A DNA stretch of 64,000 bases, taken from contig NZ_APND01000005.1 in NCBI RefSeq assembly GCF_040361215.1, forward strand, positions 186,001 through 250,000, read 5' to 3'. Shown here piece after piece: positions 20,458 to 29,890 of this stretch (position 1 is the stretch's first letter; the number at the start of each line of letters is the position of its first letter). This stretch comes from Salinisphaera dokdonensis. Lineage in GTDB: Bacteria; Pseudomonadota; Gammaproteobacteria; Nevskiales; Salinisphaeraceae. The position numbers were made by a program, and so were the translations under genes. The notes beneath the pieces were generated by a model. It made no database searches. It had not been told where the DNA came from and was given only the letters and a program-made list of their open reading frames with translations.

Positions 20458-21708
20458 ATGAAATGGGTATTCGCGATAGTTCTGATTGCAGTCGCTGGCG
20501 CACTCGGCGTGCTGGCGGTGGATCCGCATATGGATATCGGCTGCGTGGTCGCCAAGGCCCGCGATGTCACCAAGGAAGAACGCAAGGACTGGCAGTGTAT
20601 CCATCACGCCGCGGCGCGCGATGACGTGGGCGCGGTACGCGCCTCGCTGGACAACGGCCTGTCCCCCAACGTTCGCACGCCCGATGGGCAGACGCCGCTT
20701 AACGTGGCCGCTGAATACGGCAGCCTGGATGTTGTTCGCGCACTGATCGGGCGCGACGCCGAACTCGAGGCCCGCGACGGCCGCAACGGCTTCACCGCCT
20801 TGCACTGGGCCGCCAAGCGCTACCACCCGGCTGTCGCTCGTGCATTGATCGCGGCCGGCGCGAAAGTGAACGCCGAGAACAAATGGAAACAGACGCCGCT
20901 CTGGGTCGCCGCCTGGCAACCCGACCAGGGCAACACCGAGATGGCACATATACTGGTCGCTGCCGGCGCGGATATCGGCCGTACCGATCATAAGGACAAC
21001 ACGCCGTTGATCATGGCCGCACGCTCAGGTCATCGACCGATGATCGGCTACCTGCTCGATCTCGGCGCGACGATCGAGGCACGCAACGACCAGGGGCGTC
21101 GCGCACTGTTCCAGGCCGTCGCCGGCGGCCATCCCGACGCCGTGCGCCTGCTGCTCGCGCGCGGCGCCGACCCGAACGCCGGTGCGGGCGGCGTTGCCCC
21201 GCTTGCCCTGGCGCTCGAGGACGGTCGCCGCGAAATCGCGGAACTTCTGACCGCGAACGGTGCAACCGGCTACCGTCAATACGCGGCCGATGCCGCGCTC
21301 AAGCGCGGTCGGAACGCCTATGCGGACGGTGATTACGACGCTGCGATCGATGAATTCAGTGCAGCGATCGCACTCCAGTCGGATTCAGCCGACGCCTACT
21401 ATCGACGCGGCCTCGCCTTTGCAGGAAAAGGCGCGCAACACGAGGCTGAAATCGACCTGCGCCAATCACTTTCCCTGAACGACGACAACGGCGAAGCCCG
21501 CGAGACGCTCGCCCGACTCTATGTCGACGAAGGCAACTATGAGAGCGCGGTGACGGCTCTCGAGCATCTGCTCGCGAAAGAGCCGGACAATGCCCGGGCG
21601 CTGTACCTGCTCGCCGAAAGCCGCAGCGGCCTGGGCGAACCGTCGCAGGCAAGCGGCCATTTCCATCGCGCCTGCACCCTCGGTTTCCAGCCGGCCTGCA
21701 GCCGCTGA
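20458..21708 (+). CDS. Membrane-anchored ankyrin-repeat plus TPR protein
   Basis: The chosen ATG (20458) gives 416 residues starting MKWVFAIVLIAVAGALGVLAV, a signal anchor or uncleaved signal. Ankyrin repeats run from about 45 to 280 (GQTPLNVAAEYGSLDVVRAL, FTALHWAAKRYHPAVARAL, NTPLIMAARSGHRPMIGYLL, and two or three more). About three tetratricopeptide repeats follow from 285 to the end (GRNAYADGDYDAAIDEFSAAI, ARLYVDEGNYESAVTALEHLL). Both repeat types bind proteins, so a scaffold role in the periplasm is likely, but no partner is known. It converges on thiL with 5 bp between stops. Confidence 0.85.
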   Translation: MKWVFAIVLIAVAGALGVLAVDPHMDIGCVVAKARDVTKEERKDWQCIHHAAARDDVGAVRASLDNGLSPNVRTPDGQTPLNVAAEYGSLDVVRALIGRDAELEARDGRNGFTALHWAAKRYHPAVARALIAAGAKVNAENKWKQTPLWVAAWQPDQGNTEMAHILVAAGADIGRTDHKDNTPLIMAARSGHRPMIGYLLDLGATIEARNDQGRRALFQAVAGGHPDAVRLLLARGADPNAGAGGVAPLALALEDGRREIAELLTANGATGYRQYAADAALKRGRNAYADGDYDAAIDEFSAAIALQSDSADAYYRRGLAFAGKGAQHEAEIDLRQSLSLNDDNGEARETLARLYVDEGNYESAVTALEHLLAKEPDNARALYLLAESRSGLGEPSQASGHFHRACTLGFQPACSR

Positions 21709-21713
21709 GCGCG

Positions 21714-22667
21714 CTACGCGTCGGGGAAGTGATCCCAGCCGGCCGCACCGGCCCAGGCAAACGGCCGACCCGCCGCATCGACCAGGCGCAGACCGGCTTC
21801 GGCCTCGACTTCGCCAATCACGGTTAGCGGACAATCCAGGGCCGCCTGCGCGCGCTCCAGATCGCCCGGCGCGAGCGTTATGCACAGTTCGTAATCATCC
21901 CCGCCGCCCAGCTGGCAGGCGCGCATCTGCGCTGTATCGACACATCCTGCCAGCGCCGGCGATACCGGCAACGCGTCGACATTCACCCGCGCACCTACAC
22001 CGCTGGCCGCCAGCACATGCCCCAGATCGGCCACAAGCCCATCGGAAATATCGATCGCTGCGTGGGCCAACGCGCGCAGGGCCGCGCCATTGCGCCAGCG
22101 CGGCCGCGCGAGCCGTTCGATACAAAACGTCTCGTCGGCATTCGCCTGTGCGCGCTCGTCCCAGCAATCCAGCCCGTGGGCGGCATCGCCCAACGTGCCG
22201 GTCACGGCAATCACGTCGCCCGGCTGCGCGCCGGAGCGCCGGAGCGCGCTCCCGACGGGCAGTCGCCCGATCGCGGTCACGGTGATCGACAGGTCACCGC
22301 GCGTGGTGTCCCCGCCGATGATATCGATCGGATCATCGCCCATCGCCGCGCAGGCGCCATCGAGAAAGGCGTCGCACCAGGATTCGTCGAGTTCGGGCGC
22401 TGCTAGTGCGAGCGTGACCCAGGCCGGGTCGGCCCCCATCGCGGCGAGGTCGGAGAGATTGACGGCAATCGCCTTGTAGCCGATATCGAAGGCCGGCGTA
22501 TCGCTCGGAAAATGGCGCCCGGCGATCAGCGTATCGGTAGTGATCGCCAGCTCTTCGCCGGCGGCGGGCGCGATCAGCGCCGCGTCGTCGCCAATGCCCA
22601 GGCGCGTGTCCGTGCGGCGCGAGGCCAGACGCGTCTTGAGCCGGTCGATGAGCGCGAATTCACGCAT
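21714..22667 (-). CDS. thiL: Thiamine-monophosphate kinase
   Basis: The 317-residue enzyme phosphorylates thiamine monophosphate to the active pyrophosphate. The PurM/AIR-synthase-like fold is shown by GIGDDAALI, ITTDTLIAGRHF, NLSDLAAMGADP, IIGGDTTRG and ISDGLVADLGH. It is last of the nusB-linked cofactor block, a common arrangement (ribH-nusB-thiL). Confidence 0.97.
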   Translation of the reverse strand: MREFALIDRLKTRLASRRTDTRLGIGDDAALIAPAAGEELAITTDTLIAGRHFPSDTPAFDIGYKAIAVNLSDLAAMGADPAWVTLALAAPELDESWCDAFLDGACAAMGDDPIDIIGGDTTRGDLSITVTAIGRLPVGSALRRSGAQPGDVIAVTGTLGDAAHGLDCWDERAQANADETFCIERLARPRWRNGAALRALAHAAIDISDGLVADLGHVLAASGVGARVNVDALPVSPALAGCVDTAQMRACQLGGGDDYELCITLAPGDLERAQAALDCPLTVIGEVEAEAGLRLVDAAGRPFAWAGAAGWDHFPDA

Positions 22668-22690
22668 CGGACGATGCGGGCCGCGCCGTG

Positions 22691-23209
22691 CTAACGGCGC
22701 CCGCGGATCTCGTCGGCGCGCAGCGAGCGCGCGGTCGCATCCAGCACGCCGTTGATGAAGCGATGGCCGTCCGTGGCGCCGAATACCTTGGCCAGGTTGG
22801 TGGCCTCGTTGATGATCGCCGCGAATGGGATCTCGATACGATCGCGCAGTTCGAAGGTCGCCAGCAGCAGGATCGCGTGTTCGACGGGATCCAGCTGGGA
22901 TGCCGGCCGGCTCAGATGCTTGTCGAAAGCAGCTTCGAGTGCTTTGCCGTCGTAGGCTACGCCACGCAGCAATACTTCGAAGTATTCACGGTCGAGATCA
23001 CGCAGACGCTGGGCCTGCGCAAACTGCAGGATCAGTTCACCGACATCGGTGCCGCTCATGCGCCATTGATAGATCGCCTGAACGGCGGCCATGCGCGCAC
23101 GAATACGCGCCCCGCCGGGCACCCGCGCCGGGGTCGGCAGCGTTTCCTCGTCCGGGCTCTCGTCGCCGTCGGCCGGCTGATACTGGATCTGGTCGTCGCT
23201 GATGATCAC
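22691..23209 (-). CDS. nusB: Transcription antitermination factor NusB
   Basis: A 172-residue all-helical RNA-binding protein that with NusE/S10 binds boxA in rRNA leaders. The family core begins at about residue 36 (RIRARMAAVQAIYQW) and ends FINGVLDATAR. It is about 30 residues longer than E. coli NusB owing to an acidic N-terminal extension; a start within that extension is possible. It lies between ribH and thiL. Confidence 0.95.
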   Translation of the reverse strand: MIISDDQIQYQPADGDESPDEETLPTPARVPGGARIRARMAAVQAIYQWRMSGTDVGELILQFAQAQRLRDLDREYFEVLLRGVAYDGKALEAAFDKHLSRPASQLDPVEHAILLLATFELRDRIEIPFAAIINEATNLAKVFGATDGHRFINGVLDATARSLRADEIRGRR

Positions 23210-23229
23210 TTGAAGATGCCGCTCGCCTG

Positions 23230-23703
23230 CTATTCGTCGCTGATCAGGCGCAACAGGTTCGCCATCTCGACGACCGCACTGGCCGCCTCCGCGCCCTTAT
23301 TATGGTCTTCGTCCGGCTGTGCGCGGGCATCGGCCTGCTCGGCGTTGTCTGCCGTGATCACGCCGAAACCGACCGGTACGCCATATTCCAGCGCGGCGGC
23401 CGAGAGGCCCTTGGCACACTCACCGGCGACGAAATCGAAGTGTGGCGTATCGCCGCGAATGACCGCGCCGAGCGCAATGATGCCGTCGTAGCTGTCGCCC
23501 TCGGCGAGCCTATCCACCGCCAGCGGCAGCTCGAAGGCGCCGGGCACGCGCACGACGGTGATGTCGTCCTCGTCCACGCCACAGTCGGTAAGCACGTCCA
23601 GCGCGCCGTCCACCAGACGATCGACGATATCGTCGTTCCAACGGGTGGATACGATGGCGATACGAAGACCGTCGCCGTCGAATTCTCCTTGAATGCTGCG
23701 CAT
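23230..23703 (-). CDS. ribH: 6,7-dimethyl-8-ribityllumazine synthase
   Basis: The 157-residue enzyme joins ribitylaminouracil and dihydroxybutanone phosphate, the penultimate riboflavin step. Signatures: STRWNDDI, VPGAFELPLA, ALGAVIRGDTPHFDFV with its active-site His, and GVITADNAEQADAR. It ends with a DHNKGAEAA segment. Confidence 0.97.
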   Translation of the reverse strand: MRSIQGEFDGDGLRIAIVSTRWNDDIVDRLVDGALDVLTDCGVDEDDITVVRVPGAFELPLAVDRLAEGDSYDGIIALGAVIRGDTPHFDFVAGECAKGLSAAALEYGVPVGFGVITADNAEQADARAQPDEDHNKGAEAASAVVEMANLLRLISDE

Positions 23704-23764
23704 GATCGCTGCCTTGATGTGTTCTGGAATCTATTATCGCACGAGCCACGGGGCCCGCAGGCAC

Positions 23765-24895
23765 TTAGTCGTCCTGAACTTCGTCGCCCTGAACGTATTC
23801 GACGACTTCAAGCCCGAAGCCTGAAATCGCCTGCATGCGCATCGGCGCCGACAGAACGCGCATACGGCGTACGCCCAGATCCGTGAGTATCTGCGCGCCG
23901 ACACCGTAGGTGCGCAGAATACGGCTCTCGTCTCCGACACCGTCATGACTGTGTTCTGGCGCGTTGCCTTCCACGATACGGATGCGCTCGATCAGCTCGC
24001 GCGCGGTCTCGGGCTTGCGCAGGATCACCACCACGCCACAGCCTTCTTCGGCCACGCGGGCGAGCGTGTCGCGCAGCGGCCAGCCGAAATCGCCGTGGCG
24101 CACGCCCAGCATGTCGGCGAGCGTGTTGCGGACATGCACGCGCACGAGCGTCGGCGTCTCGGCATCGATCTCGCCGCGCACCATGGCGAAGTGCAGCACC
24201 TTGTCGACCTCGTCCTCGAACGAGTAGAGCGTGAACGGCCCGAACTCGGTCTCGACCTGCGATTCGGTCACGCGCACCACGGTGCGCTCGTTCTCGATCC
24301 GGTAGCGGATCAGGTCGGCGATGGTGCCGAGTTTGATGTCGTGTTCGGCAGCGAACGCCTCGAGGTCCGGAAGACGGGCCATGGTGCCGTCCTCGTTCAG
24401 GATCTCGACAATCACCGACGACGCCTCCAGCCCGGCCAAACGCGCTAAGTCGCATCCGGCTTCGGTATGCCCGGCGCGGGCGAGCGTGCCGCCCGGCTGC
24501 GACATGAGCGGGAAGATATGCCCGGGCTGGACCAGATCCGACGGCGCGGCGTCGCGCTTGACCGCTGCGCGTACCGTCTGGGCGCGGTCATGCGCGGAGA
24601 TGCCCGTGGTCACGCCCTCCGCGGCTTCGATCGACAGGGTGAAGTTGGTCGACTGCTCCGCATCGCTGGCGGCCACCATCAACGGCAAATGCAGCTGACG
24701 GCAGCGCTCGCGGGTGAGCGTCAAACAGATCAAGCCGCGCCCGTAGCGCGCCATGAAGTTGATGTCTTCCGGGCGCACGCATTCCGCGGCCATGATCAGG
24801 TCGCCCTCGTTCTCACGATTGGCGTCGTCGAGCATGATGACCATGCGCCCGTTGCGCATGTCATCCACGACCTCTTCGATCGGGCTGATAGCCAT
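23765..24895 (-). CDS. ribBA: Dihydroxybutanone-phosphate synthase with degenerate GTP cyclohydrolase II domain
   Basis: A 376-residue two-domain protein; the start is the ATG ending at 24895, with AAGGGAAG upstream. The N-terminal 200 residues are an intact RibB domain (DDANRENEGDL, STNFTLSIEA, HIFPLMSQPGG, RAGHTEAGCDLARLAG) making 3,4-dihydroxy-2-butanone 4-phosphate from ribulose 5-phosphate. The C-terminal RibA-like half has no zinc-cysteine cluster; the expected place reads VRVHVRNTLADMLGVRHGDF. GTP cyclohydrolase II activity is therefore unlikely and a separate ribA is expected elsewhere. Such fusions are known in other Proteobacteria. Confidence 0.93.
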   Translation of the reverse strand: MAISPIEEVVDDMRNGRMVIMLDDANRENEGDLIMAAECVRPEDINFMARYGRGLICLTLTRERCRQLHLPLMVAASDAEQSTNFTLSIEAAEGVTTGISAHDRAQTVRAAVKRDAAPSDLVQPGHIFPLMSQPGGTLARAGHTEAGCDLARLAGLEASSVIVEILNEDGTMARLPDLEAFAAEHDIKLGTIADLIRYRIENERTVVRVTESQVETEFGPFTLYSFEDEVDKVLHFAMVRGEIDAETPTLVRVHVRNTLADMLGVRHGDFGWPLRDTLARVAEEGCGVVVILRKPETARELIERIRIVEGNAPEHSHDGVGDESRILRTYGVGAQILTDLGVRRMRVLSAPMRMQAISGFGLEVVEYVQGDEVQDD

Positions 24896-24997
24896 AATTG
24901 CTTCCCTTGAAAGACGCTGGATACGGGCCGCGAAGCTGGCATGATGCACGCAGCCGCGAGGCAGTCTAGCACCGGCTCGCCCGGCGCCGGCCGCGTG

Positions 24998-25591
24998 TCA
25001 GTCGACCGCGTTCAACCGGGCCAGATAGCGCGCGATCACGTCGATCTCGAGATTGACGCGATCGCCCACGGCGCGTTCGCCGAGCGTGGTGTGTTCCATG
25101 GTATGCGGCACGATATTCACGCCGAAGCGCTCGCCTTCGACCTCGTTCACGGTCAGGCTGATGCCGTCGACACAGACCGAACCCTTGGGCGCGAAGAAGC
25201 GCTTGAGATGGCTCGGCACGGAAAATACCAGCCGCCAGGACCGCGCATCCTGCTCACGCGATTCGAGCACCCCAAAGCCGTCGACATGGCCCGATACCAG
25301 ATGCCCACCCAGCGGCTCGCCGGCGCGCAGCGCGCCCTCGAGATTGACGGGTGACCCTGGTTCAAGCGCGCCCAACGTCGTGAGCGAAAGCGTCTCCTGT
25401 GAGACATCGGCTGCGAAGCGGTTGCCGTCGAGTTCGACCGCGGTCAGGCAGACGCCGCTCACCGCGATACTGTCACCGAGCGCGACCGTGCCCAGGTCCG
25501 TTTCGCCGGCGTCGATCACTATGCGCGTATCGCCGCCCCGGGCTTCCATCTCGGCCACAGTGCCGATGCCCTTGATGATTCCGGTGAACAT
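24998..25591 (-). CDS. ribE: Riboflavin synthase alpha chain
   Basis: A 197-residue enzyme that dismutates two lumazine molecules to riboflavin. It has the internal duplication of the family: MFTGIIKGIG starts barrel one and HLVSGHVDGFGVL starts barrel two. The start is set at the ATG ending at 25591; a much longer in-frame extension lies over ribD and is not coding. It is 11 bp after ribD. Confidence 0.97.
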   Translation of the reverse strand: MFTGIIKGIGTVAEMEARGGDTRIVIDAGETDLGTVALGDSIAVSGVCLTAVELDGNRFAADVSQETLSLTTLGALEPGSPVNLEGALRAGEPLGGHLVSGHVDGFGVLESREQDARSWRLVFSVPSHLKRFFAPKGSVCVDGISLTVNEVEGERFGVNIVPHTMEHTTLGERAVGDRVNLEIDVIARYLARLNAVD

Positions 25592-25602
25592 GGTCAGTCC
25601 TT

Positions 25603-26721
25603 CTAGTTTGCGACAGGCCGTGCCGTGATCCGCCAGTCCTGGCCGCACGGCTCGATGCTGTCGATCACGAGCGCTTTGGCATCCGCGATGTTCTGAATGT
25701 GCGGAAGCTGCAGCAGGCCGCGTCCGCGATCGCCAAGCAATTTCGGCGCGATGTAGACGACGTATTCGTCGACCAGCCCGGCCGATGCCAGCGCACCGGC
25801 AAGCGTGGCGCCGGCCTCGACAAGCACATCGTTGATCTCGCGCGCTGCCAGATCGGCCAGCACGGCGGACAGATCCAGGCCCGCGCCGTTCACACCGATC
25901 GGCACGACCTGCGCGCCCGCTTGTTCCAACTGCGCGATACGCGCCTTGTCGCCGCTGGCCGTGTAGATAAGCGTCTCGCCCGGCAGCGCCAGCAAACGTG
26001 CCTGAGGGGTGATCTCCAGCTGGCTGTCCAGCACCGCCCGCAGCGGCTGCGGCCACTCGCCGGGCAACCGGACGTTCAGGGACGGATCGTCGCTCAGCAA
26101 CGTGCCCCGCCCGACCATTACCGCCCCACTCTCGGCGCGCAGGCGATGGACATCGTTGCGCGCGCCCTCACCGGTGATCCATTGACTACTGCCGTCAGGT
26201 GCGGCGGTCCGGCCGTCGAGCGTCATCGCCAGTTTGACCCTGACCCAAGGCCGCTGCTGACGCATGCGCTGATTGAAACCGTTGTTCAGCGCTTCGCACC
26301 GGTCGGCCACGACATCGGTGACCACGTCGATACCGGCCTCTTCAAGCCGCGCGATACCGCGTCCGTCGACCAGAGGATTCGGGTCACGAGCGCCGATTAC
26401 GACGCGAGCAACCCCGGCCTGGATCAGCGCATCGACACAGGGCGCGGTGCGCCCGGTATGACTGCAGGGCTCGAGCGTGACGTACGCGGTTGCCCCCCTT
26501 GCGTTGCCGCCGCGACGGTCCACATCAGCCAACGCAGCCTTTTCGGCGTGATCTTCGCCGGCTTTTTCATGCCAGCCCTCGCCGATCACCGTCTCGTCAC
26601 GCACGAGGACACAGCCCACCCGCGGATTGGGCCGGGTCGTATACCAGCCGTTGCCCGCGAGCTCGATCGCCCGCTGCATGAAATAGGCATGCACGGCCCG
26701 GCGCACTGGCGACTCGCTCAC
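25603..26721 (-). CDS. ribD: Bifunctional riboflavin deaminase / reductase
   Basis: A 372-residue protein performing two early steps of riboflavin synthesis. The N-terminal zinc deaminase domain shows H58-A-E60 and C86/C95 (PCSHTGRTAPC). The C-terminal reductase domain shows VKLAMTLDGRTA and a dihydrofolate-reductase-like core. Its ATG overlaps the nrdR stop by 4 bp (ATGA). Confidence 0.97.
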   Translation of the reverse strand: MSESPVRRAVHAYFMQRAIELAGNGWYTTRPNPRVGCVLVRDETVIGEGWHEKAGEDHAEKAALADVDRRGGNARGATAYVTLEPCSHTGRTAPCVDALIQAGVARVVIGARDPNPLVDGRGIARLEEAGIDVVTDVVADRCEALNNGFNQRMRQQRPWVRVKLAMTLDGRTAAPDGSSQWITGEGARNDVHRLRAESGAVMVGRGTLLSDDPSLNVRLPGEWPQPLRAVLDSQLEITPQARLLALPGETLIYTASGDKARIAQLEQAGAQVVPIGVNGAGLDLSAVLADLAAREINDVLVEAGATLAGALASAGLVDEYVVYIAPKLLGDRGRGLLQLPHIQNIADAKALVIDSIEPCGQDWRITARPVAN

Positions 26722-27236
26722 GTCTCGCTGCTTCCCTCGCTGGCAGCCGCATCGATCAGCGACATCTGGCCACTGCGTTTTCCGGGCGTCGCTTCCAGCC
26801 GCTCGATCTCTTCACGAAACGCCTGGACGTCCTCGAACCGCCGGTAGACCGAAGCAAAACGCACGAAAGCGACCTGGTCGAGCTCGCGCAACTCTTCCAT
26901 GACCCACTCGCCAAGCTGGCGCGAAGCGACCTCGCGCTCGGCATCCGTGCGCAGGCGCTGGAGGATATGACTGATAGCCGTATCGATCGCATCGGCCGCG
27001 ACCGGTCGCTTGTACAGCGCGCGGGTCACGCCCTTTCTCAGCTTGTCCTCGTCGAAAGGCTCCGGCGTGCCGTCGTTCTTGACGATACGTGGCAGCACGA
27101 GTTCGGCGGCTTCGAAAGTCGTGAAGCGCGCGCCGCATTCGGGACACTCGCGCCGTCGCCTGACCTGGCTGCCTTCGGCCGCCAGGCGCGAGTCGACGAC
27201 GCGCGTGGCGCGCTCGTCACAGAACGGGCACTGCAT
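26718..27236 (-). CDS. nrdR: Transcriptional repressor of ribonucleotide reductase genes
   Basis: A 172-residue protein with an N-terminal zinc ribbon (C3, C6, C31, C34) and an ATP-cone domain (LPRIVKNDGTPEPFDEDKLRKGV). It senses ATP/dATP and represses nrd operons by binding NrdR boxes. It lies between glyA and ribD, the standard order. Confidence 0.97.
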   Translation of the reverse strand: MQCPFCDERATRVVDSRLAAEGSQVRRRRECPECGARFTTFEAAELVLPRIVKNDGTPEPFDEDKLRKGVTRALYKRPVAADAIDTAISHILQRLRTDAEREVASRQLGEWVMEELRELDQVAFVRFASVYRRFEDVQAFREEIERLEATPGKRSGQMSLIDAAASEGSSET

Positions 27237-27259
27237 GGTGGGTTACCGGCCGGCTGTGA

Positions 27260-28549
27260 TCAGGCAGCGCCGCGGGCTGCGGTGCGATAGACCGGATGGC
27301 GCTGGCACAGCTCGTTCACCGCGCTACGCACCCGCGCAACTTCGGATTCGATGTCGCCATCGTTTGCAAGCGCATCGAGCACGTCGCAAATCCAGGTGCC
27401 CACCTGGCGCATGTCGTCCTCGTTGAACCCGCGCGTCGTCGCGGCCGGCGTGCCGATACGCAGGCCGGACGTCACGAACGGCGAGCGCGGGTCGTTGGGT
27501 ACGGCGTTCTTGTTGGCCGTCATGTGCGCCTTGCCCAACCAGGCTTCGGCATCCTTGCCGGTGATGTCCTGCTTGACCAGGCTTACCAGCATCAGGTGGT
27601 TGTCGGTACCACCGGAAACCACGTCGTAGCCGCGATCGACAAAGACCTGAGCCATGGCCTGGGCGTTGGCGACGACCTTGTGCGCATAGGTATGGAAATC
27701 CGCTTCGAGCGCTTCCTTGAACGCAACAGCCTTGGCCGCGATCACATGCATCAGCGGGCCGCCCTGGGTGCCCGGGAATACCGCGCTGTTGAGCTTCTTG
27801 TAGAGCTTCTCATCGCCGGCGGCCGACAGGATCAGGCCGCCGCGCGGGCCGCGCAGCGTCTTGTGCGTCGTGGTGGTCACCACGTGCGCATGCGGCAGCG
27901 GGCTCGGGTAGGCGTCGCTCGCGACCAGACCGGCAACATGCGCCATGTCCACGAGAAGCCACGCGCCCACCGAATCGGCAATCTTGCGCATCCGCGCCCA
28001 GTCGATCCGGCGGGAATAGGCCGAAAAGCCGCCCACGACCATCTTCGGCTGATGCTCGGTGGCCAGGCGCTGGATCTCGTCGTAGTCCAGCTCACCGGTC
28101 GCAGGGTCCAGACCGTACTGCACGGCGTTGTAGTTCTTGCCCGAGAAGTTGGGTGCCGCGCCATGGGTCAGGTGCCCGCCCGCATCCAGGCTCATGCCGA
28201 GGATCGTGTCGCCCGGCTTGACCAGCGCCAGGTAGATGGCGGCGTTGGCTTGAGCACCGGAATGCGGCTGCACGTTGGCGTAGTCGCAGTTGAACAGCTT
28301 GCAGGCACGATCGATCGCGAGCTGCTCGGCGACGTCGACGTGTTCACAGCCACCATAGAAGCGCTTGCCCGGATAGCCTTCCGCGTACTTGTTGGTCAAC
28401 AAGCTGCCCTGCGCTTCCATGACGCGCGGGCTGGTGTAATTCTCGGAGGCGATCAGCTCAATGTGATCTTCCTGACGCTGGTCTTCGTCGGCGATGGCGG
28501 CGGCCAGCTCCGGGTCGAATTCGGCGATGCGCTGAGCGGAATCAAACAT
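27260..28549 (-). CDS. glyA: Serine hydroxymethyltransferase
   Basis: A 429-residue PLP enzyme converting serine and tetrahydrofolate to glycine and methylene-tetrahydrofolate. The PLP lysine is in TTTTHKTLRGPRGG; other signatures are IELIASENYTSPRVMEAQGS and GYPGKRFYGGCE. The start is the ATG ending at 28549. Its product feeds FolD. Confidence 0.98.
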   Translation of the reverse strand: MFDSAQRIAEFDPELAAAIADEDQRQEDHIELIASENYTSPRVMEAQGSLLTNKYAEGYPGKRFYGGCEHVDVAEQLAIDRACKLFNCDYANVQPHSGAQANAAIYLALVKPGDTILGMSLDAGGHLTHGAAPNFSGKNYNAVQYGLDPATGELDYDEIQRLATEHQPKMVVGGFSAYSRRIDWARMRKIADSVGAWLLVDMAHVAGLVASDAYPSPLPHAHVVTTTTHKTLRGPRGGLILSAAGDEKLYKKLNSAVFPGTQGGPLMHVIAAKAVAFKEALEADFHTYAHKVVANAQAMAQVFVDRGYDVVSGGTDNHLMLVSLVKQDITGKDAEAWLGKAHMTANKNAVPNDPRSPFVTSGLRIGTPAATTRGFNEDDMRQVGTWICDVLDALANDGDIESEVARVRSAVNELCQRHPVYRTAARGAA

Positions 28550-28691
28550 GTTCGAATGCTCGGGTTGAAGTACAAAAAAGGCACAACGCCGGCGTCGCGA
28601 GTCGCGTTCGCCGGCGCGTTTTCGAAGCTTGTAAGGGCGCATAGTGTAGCGCAGACCGGCACGAACCCCCAGATATGGGGTCCGGCGGAGG

Positions 28692-29792
28692 CTAGGCGGT
28701 TATCTCGAGCATGAGATCCAGCGCGGCCTTGGCTTGGCGCGCTTCCTCGGGGTCGACTTTGATCTGGTTGACCACATGCCCTTCGACCAGATTTTCGGTA
28801 ACCCAGGCCAGGTGCTGTGGATCGGTCCGGAACATGGTCGAGCACATGCACACCACCGGCGACATGAACTGCACCTTCACGCCCTTGGGCGCCATCTCAT
28901 GATGCAGACGGTTGACCAGATTGAGCTCTGTTCCCACCAACCAGTGGCTGCCGGGTTCGCTGGCCCGCACATGCTTGAGGATGGTCTCGGTAGAGCCCAC
29001 GACGTCCGACGCCTGGCAGACCTCGAAAGCGTTCTCGGGATGCGAGATCACCTTGCCTTCGGGGTGTTCTTCTCGGAACTTCTTGATGTGGTTGGGATGA
29101 AACATCTGGTGGACCGAACAAAAGCCTTTCCAGAGAATCATCTTCGCGTCGCGAATCTGTTGTTCGGTCAACCCGCCCATGGGCTTATCGTAATCCCAGA
29201 CGACCATGTCTTCGAGCGGGATACCCATGTCGTAGCCGGTATTGCGCCCGAGATGCTGATCCGGGAAGAAAAGCACCTTTTCGCGCCGCGAGAACGACCA
29301 GTCGAGCACGCCGCGCGCATTGGAGGATGTGCACACGATGCCGCCGTGGCGGCCACAGAACGCCTTCAGATCGGCTGCCGAATTGATATAGGTCACCGGC
29401 GTGATCTGCTCATCCGGCTCGAGCACTTCCGACAGCTCGCGCCAGGCGCGTTCGACGTTACGCAAATTGGCCATATCGGCCATTGAACAGCCTGCGGCCA
29501 TGTCCGGCAGGATGACCGTCTGATCATCGCGCGTGAGGATGTCGGCGACCTCGGCCATGAAGTGCACACCGCAGAACACGATGAACTCGGCATCGGATTT
29601 CGCAGCCTGCGCCGACAGCTTGAGCGAATCACCCGAGTAATCGGCGTGCGCAAACACTTCGTCGCGCTGGTAGTGATGGCCCAGAATCGCGCAGCGAGAA
29701 CCCAGCGCCGCTTTGGCGGCACGGATACGCTCGTCGCACGTCGCGTCGTCGTAACGCGAGAAATCCTGCAAGGCAAGTGCGTTTGCAGACAT
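28692..29792 (-). CDS. nadA: Quinolinate synthase A
   Basis: A 366-residue 4Fe-4S enzyme that condenses iminoaspartate with dihydroxyacetone phosphate to quinolinate for NAD synthesis. It shows GHHYQRDEV, the cluster cysteines in MAAGCSMADMA and GGIVCTSSNA, and the C-terminal VVCMCSTMFRTDP. The start is the ATG ending at 29792 (MSANALALQDF). Confidence 0.97.
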   Translation of the reverse strand: MSANALALQDFSRYDDATCDERIRAAKAALGSRCAILGHHYQRDEVFAHADYSGDSLKLSAQAAKSDAEFIVFCGVHFMAEVADILTRDDQTVILPDMAAGCSMADMANLRNVERAWRELSEVLEPDEQITPVTYINSAADLKAFCGRHGGIVCTSSNARGVLDWSFSRREKVLFFPDQHLGRNTGYDMGIPLEDMVVWDYDKPMGGLTEQQIRDAKMILWKGFCSVHQMFHPNHIKKFREEHPEGKVISHPENAFEVCQASDVVGSTETILKHVRASEPGSHWLVGTELNLVNRLHHEMAPKGVKVQFMSPVVCMCSTMFRTDPQHLAWVTENLVEGHVVNQIKVDPEEARQAKAALDLMLEITA

Positions 29793-29878
29793 GGAGCTGT
29801 TTTGGTCGGCGAATAGTCCGGAAAATGTACCACAACCCGGGCGCTCAGAGAGTGCGAGCGCTGACCCCGACAAGCGAA

Positions 29879-29884
29879 TATAAT
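29879..29884 (+). promoter_or_regulatory. Consensus -10 box close to the DUF6502 start codon
   Basis: An exact TATAAT stands only 6 bp before the ATG at 29891. No convincing -35 hexamer is seen. If used, the transcript would have almost no leader. Confidence 0.35.
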
Positions 29885-29890
29885 AGACGC

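Noticed and set aside
23704..23764. FMN riboswitch ahead of a rib gene
   Set aside because: The gaps between rib genes are too short, and no RFN-element-like conserved sequence was seen in them or ahead of nrdR.
24998..26056. Longer version of riboflavin synthase starting inside ribD
   Set aside because: The extra 155 residues are an Arg/Gly-rich shadow of ribD, and MFTGII is the conserved N-terminus.
28550..28691. Glycine riboswitch ahead of glyA
   Set aside because: The 142-bp gap contains one GC hairpin (CGCCGGCG arms) but not the tandem aptamer pattern; it is more likely a weak nadA terminator.
27296..28714. A 472-codon open frame antisense to glyA
   Set aside because: glyA is unequivocal and the antisense product has random GC-rich composition.
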